Assembly (NCBI GenBank): GCA_965230415.1
Contig: CBDDKZ010000003.1
Coordinates: 1 to 64,000, forward strand
Length of the DNA stretch: 64,000 nt
Reading direction: 5' to 3'
DNA from: CBDDKZ01 sp965230415
GTDB taxonomy: Bacteria; Bacteroidota; Bacteroidia; Cytophagales; JAAEPT01
Below are positions 8,479 to 16,250 of the stretch, in pieces. The notes beneath the pieces are model-generated. The model searched no databases, was not told the origin of the DNA, and saw only the letters and a program-made list of their open reading frames with translations. Within the stretch, counting starts at the first letter, position 1. Each line of letters opens with the position of its first letter. A program made the position numbers and the translations under genes.

Positions 8479-10383
8479 CTATAGTGGTTCGATAGGTGAT
8501 TGCTGAGCCTGGGATTTGTGCTCGCTATTCCACATTTTATGCAATTCCTTTGCTGATATTGGATGATACCAATGTTTAAGGTAAATATCTTTTGGAATAC
8601 AGATGAGGTTGAGTGGCTTTTCGGAGAAAATATCAGCATTACGTACACTGCCACGTATTACACCTGTATTGCCTAGTGGTACCCAGGCCGGTGCCAGGCT
8701 GCTTTCATAGCCACCCATAGGATATACGCGCAGTCCGGTGTCCATAGGGAAATATACGAATCCCGATTTGCTACCACTTCTAATAAGCTGTTCACCTGCT
8801 GTAAGACTGATGATGCGCTCATCAGAATTTTCAAATAGGCTATGATCGTCATTAAAGGCATAACCTGCTTGTTTCAAATGATCAAAGAAAGATTTTTTGG
8901 AATTGCGTTGAACCAGGTAATTGCTCAAAGTCTGGCCACCAAGGTATCTTTGTACTTCCAGGTCATCGAGTCCATGTAGCGAAAACGAAGGTTGGATGCG
9001 ATAACATTCATCCTTGTTTCTCTCTGCAAAGTATTTACACACCATGTGGGCAAAGTCCGGGTTGTCATCAGTAGTTTCGACTAAAATCTTAATAGCGTCA
9101 AAAGTTAAATTCGGTGGGGGAAAGATATCTTTGTCCAGTTCGGCGTTTCGTTTGAAACTTTGAATAGTGTCTGCCTGAATGTCGTCAATGGTAAAGGCTG
9201 CATGGCGTGCCGCCTTCTTGGTGACTTTTTTGGTAATAAAGGCCCCTAAATGAAATGATAGTCGCAAATGGCCGCAGCCATCTAGTTCGCTACTTGCTAA
9301 ATTGGCCTCTCCGGCATTTACCGACTTTTTGCTCTCTAACATGTAGAGGCGGCCGGTTTTTTTATTCCGTAATGCATAGATGGCATTTGCTGTTTTTCTG
9401 TCTACAAATATTTCATAGCCGGCTGAAGTGCGAAGTACCGTACCGCGTTGGCGCAAAGCATCGGCGGCTCGTATACAGCGAATACTGTCAGTAACGTTTA
9501 GAATGAATCGCATAATGCCTTTATCGGTGCTTGTGAGCCATGAAAATGCATTTTCTTCATAATCATGATATTGTTTTGTGATTTTTTCATTAATTGGAGA
9601 ATGTGCCTTTAAATAGTTGCTATGTTGCTCTTGAAAGGTTTGAAGGTTGGTGAGGTTTTCTGCATTCGTCAAATCACTCTTCTCCAGGCGCATGATTTTT
9701 TGCTCAAGAAACAAAAGCTTCAGGGGCTTTGATAAGATGGATACTATGTGCGCTCGTAGCTGCTGTCTGTCATTGAGTACATCGATAGGTAATTTGCTTT
9801 TACTATGTCCGACTGAAAGCGCTATGATTTCACGGAAGATCATTTTTAATTGATCTGCGTTGTGCGTTTTTTCATATAAACAGCTCAATGTCCAGGGGAT
9901 GTTTCCTGCATTTTTTGACCATAACAAGCTTACCATAGGTGCAAAATCATCGCTAAATACAAACTGAGCCGCGAATTCCGGGTGCATGAATCGTCCTGAT
10001 TGAGTGAAATCGGACATGCCAATGTCGTGCATATAGGCCAGCAGCACCGAATACCCTTTCATAAACTCCAGGTCATTACTCGCTCTCTTAGGAATTAACA
10101 CACCGTTTGCCCTATCCAGTACAACTAAAACCTGTTTGGCAACATCCCGGACATGTACCACACCGTGATCTGTAAAAAGTGCGATATGCTTGGATGGGTT
10201 TTTAAAAAATTCCGGATCGTTCTTCATGTGTTCCAGGGTGCCCTGTTCACTTACCTTCTGGTAAAATGATGTTTCAATGAATTTTCGAAACTCCTTTGGT
10301 AAATACCGGTCCAAATGATGATCGAAATCTGACTCCTGTTCCTGAAGGCTATCCGGAGTTGAATGAGGTATTGGCGTTTTCAT
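8479..10383 (-). CDS. HD-domain phosphohydrolase with C-terminal cyclic-nucleotide-binding-like domain
   Basis: A 634-residue cytoplasmic protein. Residues 65-200 carry an HD-superfamily signature: His73/His77 (TDHGVVHVRD), the His119-Asp120 doublet in YMHDIGM, His134 in FMHPEF and a later His in SVGHSK. These normally bind two metal ions and hydrolyse phosphate esters or nucleotides. A middle region of about 300 residues is not recognised. The last 120 residues (about 510-620) resemble a cNMP-binding beta-roll: LTAGEQLIRSGSKSG, then VYFPMDTGLRVYPMGG, then GVIRGSVRNADIFSE. The start overlaps the stop of the upstream CYTH gene by four bases (ATGA), so the two are translationally coupled. The likely theme is nucleotide signalling or polyphosphate metabolism; substrate and ligand are unknown. 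Confidence 0.75.
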   Translation of the reverse strand: MKTPIPHSTPDSLQEQESDFDHHLDRYLPKEFRKFIETSFYQKVSEQGTLEHMKNDPEFFKNPSKHIALFTDHGVVHVRDVAKQVLVVLDRANGVLIPKRASNDLEFMKGYSVLLAYMHDIGMSDFTQSGRFMHPEFAAQFVFSDDFAPMVSLLWSKNAGNIPWTLSCLYEKTHNADQLKMIFREIIALSVGHSKSKLPIDVLNDRQQLRAHIVSILSKPLKLLFLEQKIMRLEKSDLTNAENLTNLQTFQEQHSNYLKAHSPINEKITKQYHDYEENAFSWLTSTDKGIMRFILNVTDSIRCIRAADALRQRGTVLRTSAGYEIFVDRKTANAIYALRNKKTGRLYMLESKKSVNAGEANLASSELDGCGHLRLSFHLGAFITKKVTKKAARHAAFTIDDIQADTIQSFKRNAELDKDIFPPPNLTFDAIKILVETTDDNPDFAHMVCKYFAERNKDECYRIQPSFSLHGLDDLEVQRYLGGQTLSNYLVQRNSKKSFFDHLKQAGYAFNDDHSLFENSDERIISLTAGEQLIRSGSKSGFVYFPMDTGLRVYPMGGYESSLAPAWVPLGNTGVIRGSVRNADIFSEKPLNLICIPKDIYLKHWYHPISAKELHKMWNSEHKSQAQQSPIEPL

Positions 10384-10874
10384 AAGGTAGAGATAACACT
10401 GTTTACGTCCGGGGTTAACGATAAGTACCTGTTTTTGAAGTGTGGGTTATTGGTAACTTCTTTTCCAAACCAGGTAGGTGCTACAAATTGTTCGGCAGCG
10501 TGTATTGATTTAAATTCAATTTCAGCAATGCATAAGCCTGCAAGAGCACCATGGTAATGGTCTATTTCTATATCCAGTCCGGAGTACTTATAAGTGAAGC
10601 GTTCTTTTTCGATGCGACGATCCTGTGTTAACACCCATAATTTTTCGAAAGTGTGCTCGTTGATGCTAAACTCTACCTCATTTCGTTTGATAGTACCACT
10701 CGATTTGACAGTCATGAAATATTTCGTGTCTCGTTTTCGGATTCGAACTTCGTTTTTTTCATGTTCTACGGCGAGGTAACCCTGACTTATTTTTTCAGCT
10801 ATTAATTCAGAAACTACTTGAGGTAGTCTCGGTAGGTGGAATTTTCGTTCAATTTCTACAGGTAAAGTGGTCAT
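10380..10874 (-). CDS. CYTH-domain (triphosphate tunnel) protein
   Basis: A 164-residue protein of about the length of a single CYTH domain. The family signature ExExK is present at Glu7-Glu9-Lys11 (VEIERKF), followed by alternating strands rich in Arg/Lys and Glu: RIRKRDTKYFMTVKS, EVEFSI, IDHYHG, LCIAEIEFKS. CYTH enzymes form an eight-stranded tunnel that binds triphosphates with divalent metal; known members are class IV adenylate cyclases, thiamine triphosphatases and inorganic triphosphatases. The gene is first in a two-gene unit with the HD protein and overlaps it by ATGA. Hydrolysis of a triphosphate such as PPPi is the commonest activity in bacteria, so triphosphatase is the more probable role, but cyclase activity cannot be excluded from sequence alone. 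Confidence 0.85.
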   Translation of the reverse strand: MTTLPVEIERKFHLPRLPQVVSELIAEKISQGYLAVEHEKNEVRIRKRDTKYFMTVKSSGTIKRNEVEFSINEHTFEKLWVLTQDRRIEKERFTYKYSGLDIEIDHYHGALAGLCIAEIEFKSIHAAEQFVAPTWFGKEVTNNPHFKNRYLSLTPDVNSVISTL

Positions 10875-11275
10875 AGGATTAATGCTTATTATGGTAATCT
10901 AATCTTTGGTAATACCTAAAGTACATATATTTGATTGTTTCCATTAACACAAATCACAGGTTTTAGGGAGAAGCTTATTCCGATAGTGAATTTTTACTTC
11001 GAACGCTGAGGTTAAGCGAATCGTAGCTCTTTAGCTAAAAGCGATTTAACCATCGGTGAATAGGGGTGGTTGATGAGGAAAGTGTGACGGTACTTGCGGT
11101 AACAGGGACTGTTTCTTATTGCGGTGTGAGGTAACTTAGGAAACAAAGGCAGTATAGTTAGCCTGGCCAGTAAGTGGCTGCTTAGAGAAGCGGGGAAATA
11201 AAAATGTAAAGAAAGCGATAGTTTTTTCCTGAATTATTTCTTTTTTGCCATCTGAATTAAATCGAAATTTTTAGA
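10875..11275. other. 401-base intergenic region between divergent genes
   Basis: This stretch separates the minus-strand CYTH gene from the plus-strand Rieske-glutamate synthase gene and should hold both promoters. I found no open frame with coding character, no strong hairpin and no exact Bacteroidetes promoter match. The 60 bases before 11276 are A/T-rich, as expected for a start region. Confidence 0.4.
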
Positions 11276-12880
11276 ATGGAAAAACTCATCTCTTTTCAGG
11301 AATTACAAGATCGTGTTCCTGTACATCAACAAGTTAATGGTTTGGATCTGGTAATAGTCCGCTATGATGATCAGGTTTCGGTTTTATACGGACGCTGTTT
11401 GCACCGGGGAGCTCTTATGTCAGACGGCTTCATAGAAGGTGATAACTTAATATGTGGCCTGCATGGTTGGGATTACCGTTATGATTCCGGTGTTTCTGAG
11501 TATAATAATGAGGAGGTTCTCCATAAATTTCATTCGGAAATTAAAGAGGATATTGTGTGGATAGATGAAAACGAGATAGCAGCATATCAGGAGTCAAGAC
11601 CACAACCATTTAATCGTGATGAATACCAGGGGCAATATGCCGATACACACCCGGAAGATACGGAACCTTATACTTCCTACATCAAAGAATTAGCGAAAAA
11701 CGGACTAAAGAACTACGGCCATCATGGCCCCTCGGCTTCTATGGGGGTAGACAGGAATACCTTACCCCAATGGGAAACGATTCAGTTTTTACCGGCACAG
11801 CTGGCCACTCGCCCCTTGTTGGATGATGAAGCTGTGGATACAAAAGTGCTTATAGGTACCCGTGCGAAGAAGCCCCTGGAATTGGAAATTCCTGTTTTTG
11901 TTTCAGATATGAGTTTTGGTGCGCTTTCAAAGGAGGCCAAAATAGCCTTGTCGAAAGGTGCAGAACTGGCAGGGACAGGTATTTGTAGTGGGGAAGGCGG
12001 CATGCTACCACAAGAGCAGGAAGAAAATTCGCGTTACTTTTATGAATTAGCATCGGGAAAGTTTGGGTTTTCTTTTGATAAAGTGAAAAAAGCACAGGCC
12101 TTTCATTTCAAAGCAGGGCAAGGTGCAAAGACCGGAACGGGGGGTCACTTGCCTGGTAACAAGGTAACTGCTGAAATAGCGGAAGTGCGTGGATTGAGTG
12201 TTGGCGAGACAGCCATTTCACCAGCGGCCTTTCCGGATTTAAAAACCGTTGCTGATTTTAAAGCGCTGGCAGATGAAGTGAGAGTACAGACCGGAGGTAT
12301 TCCTATAGGTTTTAAAATGGCAGCCAGCCATATCGAAAAAGATATAGATTTTGCTTTGGAAGTCGGGGTCGATTACATTATTCTCGATGGTAGAGGCGGA
12401 GGTACCGGTTCGGCTCCTACGGTATTGAGAGATAATATAAATGTGCCCACTATTCCCGCCTTAGCCCGCGCACGCAAACATTTGGACCACATGGCGGCAT
12501 CGGATGTGAGCCTTATTATTACAGGAGGGCTGCGCGTGCCGGAAGACTTTGCCAAAGCCTTAATGCTTGGAGCCGATGCGATTGCCGTATCTAATTCAGC
12601 ATTGCAGGCCATAGGGTGCTTGGGAATGCGGGCGTGCAACACCAATAATTGCCCGGTAGGCATCGCTACACAAAAAGAAAACCTGAGACAACGGCTGGTA
12701 ATTGAACAGTCTGCACAAGGCCTTCGCAATTTTTTCGAAGCCAGTAATGAACTGATTAAAGTGATTGCACGTTCATGTGGACATAGCTCTGTTTCACAGT
12801 TTAGTCAGAGCGATTTATCTACCTGTAACTATGATATGCATAAACTTACAGGTATAAGTTTTGCCGGAAATAGGGCCTGA
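11276..12880 (+). CDS. Rieske [2Fe-2S] domain fused to FMN-binding glutamate synthase domain
   Basis: A 534-residue fusion. Residues 1-105 are a Rieske ferredoxin-like domain with both cluster motifs, Cys41-x-His43 (CLHRGA) and Cys60-x-x-His63 (CGLHGW). Residues about 130-510 match the FMN-binding core of the large glutamate synthase subunit (GltB C-terminal domain): VFVSDMSFGALS, SGEGGM, GQGAKTGTGG, DGRGGGTGSAP and a three-Cys motif Cys448/Cys454/Cys459 (CLGMRACNTNNC) that holds a 3Fe-4S cluster in the family. It lacks the glutaminase domain, so it is not a full glutamate synthase. The expected activity is a redox reaction in which the Rieske cluster passes electrons to FMN; the substrate is unknown. 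A methyltransferase starts eight bases after its stop and is probably in the same operon. Confidence 0.9.
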   Translation: MEKLISFQELQDRVPVHQQVNGLDLVIVRYDDQVSVLYGRCLHRGALMSDGFIEGDNLICGLHGWDYRYDSGVSEYNNEEVLHKFHSEIKEDIVWIDENEIAAYQESRPQPFNRDEYQGQYADTHPEDTEPYTSYIKELAKNGLKNYGHHGPSASMGVDRNTLPQWETIQFLPAQLATRPLLDDEAVDTKVLIGTRAKKPLELEIPVFVSDMSFGALSKEAKIALSKGAELAGTGICSGEGGMLPQEQEENSRYFYELASGKFGFSFDKVKKAQAFHFKAGQGAKTGTGGHLPGNKVTAEIAEVRGLSVGETAISPAAFPDLKTVADFKALADEVRVQTGGIPIGFKMAASHIEKDIDFALEVGVDYIILDGRGGGTGSAPTVLRDNINVPTIPALARARKHLDHMAASDVSLIITGGLRVPEDFAKALMLGADAIAVSNSALQAIGCLGMRACNTNNCPVGIATQKENLRQRLVIEQSAQGLRNFFEASNELIKVIARSCGHSSVSQFSQSDLSTCNYDMHKLTGISFAGNRA

Positions 12881-12887
12881 AAATATT

Positions 12888-13454
12888 ATGGATGAATACT
12901 ATCATACAAAAGAGTCTGTACAGGAATATATTCACTTGGCAGAAGGAATCAATGCGCAGCAAATAATTGATCAACTCGACCCATACCTGGAAGAGGGGAG
13001 TGCCGTACTGGAACTGGGGAGTGGTCCTGGCACCGACTGGCAAATTTTAGCTGAAAATTATGAGGTTACGGGATCCGATTTGTCAAAGGAATTTTTGAAT
13101 CACCTCAATAATTTATATCCGGAAGGTGATTTTGTGCAAATTAATGCATCTACTTTGCAGATTGAGCGAAAGTTTGATTGTATATTTTCAAATAAAGTAT
13201 TGCATCATTTGACCGATGAAGAACTAACGCAATCGATTAAAAGGCAATACGAACTCTTGAACGAAGGAGGCGTTATTTGTCATTCATTCTGGAAAGGATC
13301 AGGCGATGAGGTGTTTAAAGGGATGTATGTGAATTACCATGATAAAGGGGAACTTGATGCAATTTTTCGCGCTGGTTTTGAAGTATTATTGCTAAATTAT
13401 TATGAAGAATTTGAAGCGCAAGATTCTTTGTTTGTGATTGCACGAAAACGTTGA
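12888..13454 (+). CDS. Class I SAM-dependent methyltransferase
   Basis: A 188-residue enzyme counted from the ATG at 12888. An in-frame start at 12861 would overlap the previous gene and add residues with no conserved look. Motif I (VLELGSGPGTDW) begins about residue 40, followed by the acidic strand-2 end VTGSDLS, and motif FDCIFSNKVLHHL at about 100; this is the Rossmann-fold methyltransferase plan (Methyltransf_11/25 type). There is no signal peptide. The eight-base gap to the Rieske-glutamate synthase gene implies coexpression and perhaps action on the same small molecule. The methyl acceptor cannot be told from sequence. Confidence 0.85.
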   Translation: MDEYYHTKESVQEYIHLAEGINAQQIIDQLDPYLEEGSAVLELGSGPGTDWQILAENYEVTGSDLSKEFLNHLNNLYPEGDFVQINASTLQIERKFDCIFSNKVLHHLTDEELTQSIKRQYELLNEGGVICHSFWKGSGDEVFKGMYVNYHDKGELDAIFRAGFEVLLLNYYEEFEAQDSLFVIARKR

Positions 13455-13533
13455 AACCTTAATCGGGCTAGTGTGTCCTCCCTGTTATTTGTGAAAAGTT
13501 TGAGAGGAGAAACCTTTCTTAAGTTAAATATTG

Positions 13534-13565
13534 CTTGTTTTAATGTTAAATTAATCTTAAATTTG
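13534..13565 (+). promoter_or_regulatory. Bacteroidetes-type promoter of the histone-like gene
   Basis: CTTG at 13534-13537 and TAAATTTG at 13558-13565, separated by 20 bases, match the Bacteroidetes sigma-ABfr consensus (TTTG at -33, TAnnTTTG at -7). The predicted start lies near 13572, leaving a short A/T-rich leader of about 20 bases before the ATG at 13591. Confidence 0.65.
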
Positions 13566-13590
13566 AGTTAAATAAATATTAATATAATTT

Positions 13591-13824
13591 ATGGCTAAAA
13601 AGAAAAAGCTAAAAAAGGTGCTTAAAAAAGCAGTAAACAAAGTACAGAGAAAAAAGAAAGCAGCTAAAAAAGCTAGCAGTAAGCTGAAGCTTTTTAAGAA
13701 GAAAGACGCTAAGAAGAAAGTCGTCAAGAAAGCTGCAAAAGTTGCTAAAGTGAGAAAGTTAGAAGTGAAGAAGGCAGTTAAACAAGCTACGGCAGCTAAG
13801 AAGGCTTATAAAAAGGCCGCGTAA
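13591..13824 (+). CDS. Histone H1-like Lys/Ala-rich basic protein
   Basis: A 77-residue protein made almost wholly of Lys, Ala and Val in KKA/AKK repeats, starting MAKKKKLKK. This composition matches bacterial histone H1-like (Hc1-type) nucleoid proteins and the C-terminal tails of eukaryotic H1, which bind DNA non-specifically by charge. There is no globular domain and only one short non-basic stretch (SSKLKLF). It is monocistronic, with its own consensus promoter and terminator, which suggests strong independent expression. A role in DNA compaction is inferred; RNA or ribosome binding is an alternative for such simple polycations. Confidence 0.8.
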   Translation: MAKKKKLKKVLKKAVNKVQRKKKAAKKASSKLKLFKKKDAKKKVVKKAAKVAKVRKLEVKKAVKQATAAKKAYKKAA

Positions 13825-13865
13825 GCGATCAATCGATTAAGTCGATCAGACAAATATAAGCAGGA

Positions 13866-13889
13866 GGGCTCTTAATGAGCCCTTTTTTT
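13866..13889 (+). terminator. Rho-independent terminator after the histone-like gene
   Basis: Perfect 6-bp stem GGGCTC/GAGCCC around a TTAAT loop, followed by seven T residues. It lies 42 bases after the stop codon at 13824. Confidence 0.9.
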
Positions 13890-13942
13890 GTTAATTACTT
13901 TTTTAGGAAGCTCTAAGTTGAAGTAAGGAGGGTGCCTGAACT

Positions 13943-14164
13943 TCAGGCTTGGGTGTGGAAATCTCCATCATCGTTCATGTCAACTCCAGTTTGATTACGA
14001 CAGACGATTTTCGCCCCCGTATCTACCTCGTCCTTTGGTGTTGTTTTAATGGCTTTGGTTCCGCTGGCAGCGACAACCGTGTCATTAGGGTAGGCCTGTT
14101 TGAATTTGTGTACTGCTCGCTTGGTACCATAAATCACATCGATAATAGAGTTAAAAATAGTCAT
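13943..14164 (-). CDS. Small hypothetical protein
   Basis: A 73-residue frame from the ATG at 14164; a TTG at 14203 would add 13 residues. It starts MTIFNSIIDVIYGTKRAV and ends in an acidic, polar stretch. I recognise no domain. The stop is 54 bases from the convergent histone-gene terminator. The opposite strand has an open frame of similar length but with a poor start, so the minus-strand reading is preferred. No obvious promoter was seen. It may be a real small protein or a fragment. Confidence 0.4.
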   Translation of the reverse strand: MTIFNSIIDVIYGTKRAVHKFKQAYPNDTVVAASGTKAIKTTPKDEVDTGAKIVCRNQTGVDMNDDGDFHTQA

Positions 14165-14290
14165 TTGATTTTTTGAGGAAGGATAACTGTTTAATATATC
14201 CAAAATTGCGGAACTTGTAATTCTTTCTACAGATTAATTGAATCAATTTCCTGATAATAGTACTGTGAGGTTTAAAATATAGCTGCTATG

Positions 14291-14458
14291 TTAATTCTTG
14301 TTGAAGGTACTAGCAGGCATGTGAACATACTGTGATAGTCCGGTAGCAGTGAAAATGTAGTGGTTTTCGTAAAAATCTCGGATATGCACAGCATGTTCTA
14401 ACCCATAGATGCCCAATGGCTTCTTATTTAATAGTGTAATCTGCTGGTCTATACGGTA
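14291..14458 (-). pseudogene. 55-codon in-frame continuation after the DJ-1-like stop; orphan gene remnant
   Basis: Directly after the TAA (14459-14461) of the DJ-1/Hsp31-like gene the same frame stays open for 55 codons to a second TAA at 14291-14293. The encoded segment has protein-like composition (for example LGIYGLEHAVHIRDF, ENHYIFTATGLSQYVHM), with several aromatic and His residues, and no good start codon of its own. The upstream protein already has the usual family length, so this is probably the 3' remnant of another gene joined here by deletion, or an extension lost through a nonsense change. I do not recognise the family. Confidence 0.4.
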
Positions 14459-15244
14459 TTAATTGCCCCAATTTTCAATTTTAGTTAATAACTTTTGCCC
14501 AAGTTCATCAGCACTATAGGGGTCTTGTCCTGTAATCAATTCTTTGTCGTCAACAACATTACTCTTACTTAGCATTTTAGTTAGGACATTTCCCCCCGAT
14601 CTTTCTAAGATATGTACAGGGTAATCAGGCATATGTCCTCCAATACCAAAAAAAGGTATGTCTTCCGTTAACCGTTCTGCGGCCATGTTTACACAGGTCA
14701 TATTGTATCCGGCATAAATCCATTTATTGTCAATTATCGGTGCCGCTGCTAATGCTGCTGAGCCATGACAAATAGCGGCAGTAATTTTTTGGTTTTTATG
14801 GAAATGTAAAAGCAGTGCTCCGGTCTCCTTGTTATATGTATTATGCTCAAGCCAATTTTTGTGCAAAACGTCGGTCATAGGTGCATGGCCCCCTGGGATA
14901 AATAATACATCATAACTGCCGAGTTTTTTTTCGTCTTTCAATAAGTCAGACAACTTTAATGGATTGCCAATACCTAATTCTTGTAATGTCGTTTCGTAAA
15001 AATGCTTCGCATGCTCCATTCTTTTTCTTGATAGTCCCCAATTGGAAAGTTTGTAGGACTTAATGTCGATCTGACAAGCTTTGCCGTCCGGACTTACAAA
15101 GGTTATTTCATGTCCGGCTTCAATTAAGGGCTCAATAGGTTCTACGAGTTCTCCAAGAAATACCCCGACTTCATGAGTCCCTCCTTCTTTAAGCGGGATT
15201 TTGGTAGCAGATGAAGTGTAAACTAAAATTTTATTTTTTTTCAT
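14459..15244 (-). CDS. DJ-1/PfpI superfamily protein, Hsp31-like type 1 glutamine amidotransferase domain
   Basis: A 261-residue cytoplasmic protein of normal length for the Hsp31/glyoxalase III-like branch. Landmarks are the N-terminal strand KILVYTSSA, the EAGHEITFVSPDG strand-turn, FIPGGHAPM around residue 117, and the nucleophile elbow AAICHGSAAL with Cys159-His160. Family members act as glutathione-independent glyoxalases (methylglyoxal to lactate), protein or nucleotide deglycases, or holding chaperones. The gene stands alone on the minus strand and has a 230-base upstream region shared with a divergent zinc-ribbon gene. It is followed in frame by a puzzling 55-codon extension beyond the stop. 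Confidence 0.85.
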   Translation of the reverse strand: MKKNKILVYTSSATKIPLKEGGTHEVGVFLGELVEPIEPLIEAGHEITFVSPDGKACQIDIKSYKLSNWGLSRKRMEHAKHFYETTLQELGIGNPLKLSDLLKDEKKLGSYDVLFIPGGHAPMTDVLHKNWLEHNTYNKETGALLLHFHKNQKITAAICHGSAALAAAPIIDNKWIYAGYNMTCVNMAAERLTEDIPFFGIGGHMPDYPVHILERSGGNVLTKMLSKSNVVDDKELITGQDPYSADELGQKLLTKIENWGN

Positions 15245-15477
15245 AGTGCAAGTGTTGTATGATTAATTATCCGGGCAAGATGCTTTATGCCCACATGTGA
15301 ATTTAAGAAAGCTGGGTAGTTAACTTTTAAACGATTCCCTGTTTCATGTATACATATCCCTGTATTATAGCTGAGCACCTTTAGTTATTCTTGAATCAAT
15401 TATCTTTCAATACGTCAGATAAATTACTTTACTTTGAGTATCTTTAAACTATCTTTCAAAAGCTAGATTATTATTAT

Positions 15478-15936
15478 ATGAATAGGTTTCAAAAACTCTT
15501 TTCAGTTAAAAGAGTTTCTTGTCCCCGATGTCTGGGGAAGAGTTATGTTGATGAAAGCGATATCAAAAGGCTAAAAAAAGAGCTCAAGTGGATGCCGGGT
15601 AAGTGTGCTTATTGCAATGGTAGAGGGAGTGTTTCTCCTGATATGCAAGAAAAGGTGCCTGTAGATATGTCTTATTTAACCTCAGGCTTGTCTTTTTTTC
15701 AACGAAACAGGGTGTTGAAAAATAAAGAATACGCTTCCCATGTATCGCAGGTTTATGACGAACAGGTGGATGAATTAATCCATAAGATAAAACTATTGTA
15801 TTTCATCAGAAAACATACAATTGAAGAAATTATCGATGTGCTCATCACCACTTTGGGTCAATCTCGCTTGTCTCGTCATCAACGGCAGGAATATAAAGAC
15901 TATGTGCAGCGCGTTATTTCCTCTGAGCTTAAGTAG
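15478..15936 (+). CDS. Hypothetical protein with DnaJ-type double Cys zinc ribbon
   Basis: A 152-residue protein starting MNRFQKLFSVKR. Two Cys pairs, CPRCLGKSYV (about residues 15-24) and CAYCNGRGSV (about 43-52), follow the CxxCxGxG pattern of DnaJ zinc-finger half-sites and should bind one Zn(II). The rest is helical with a charged region (LIHKIKLLYFIRK) and no known domain. It has no signal peptide. It stands alone on the plus strand between the DJ-1-like gene and the lamin-tail T9SS gene. A chaperone-like or nucleic-acid-binding role is possible; neither is shown. Confidence 0.75.
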   Translation: MNRFQKLFSVKRVSCPRCLGKSYVDESDIKRLKKELKWMPGKCAYCNGRGSVSPDMQEKVPVDMSYLTSGLSFFQRNRVLKNKEYASHVSQVYDEQVDELIHKIKLLYFIRKHTIEEIIDVLITTLGQSRLSRHQRQEYKDYVQRVISSELK

Positions 15937-16250
15937 TATGTTGCTATTAAGTGCTGTTTTATTGTTTTGAACAATGCCACTATTCTGTGGAATTTGTAAA
16001 TCAATTGATAACAATTTGTTAGTTGAAGGTTAAGGTTTGCAATGCGTTTTAATTGCTCTCTGAAACGAATAGTTCTCATAGGTTCAAAATTGAAGTATTA
16101 GTTGATTTTTGGAATAAGGGAGGCACTGGATTAATTGATCATTATATAATGTTCTTTTAACTTAAACTTGCCTTCACCCTTCTAATTTTACGCGGATTCT
16201 TAAAGCTACTTGATATGAGAAAAAATATACTAATTTGTGAAACTAATTAC
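15937..16250. other. 314-base intergenic region
   Basis: Mostly A/T-rich non-coding sequence before the lamin-tail T9SS gene. An in-frame ATG at 16215 lies inside it but gives a poor signal peptide. No hairpin, promoter consensus or small gene could be supported. Confidence 0.4.
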
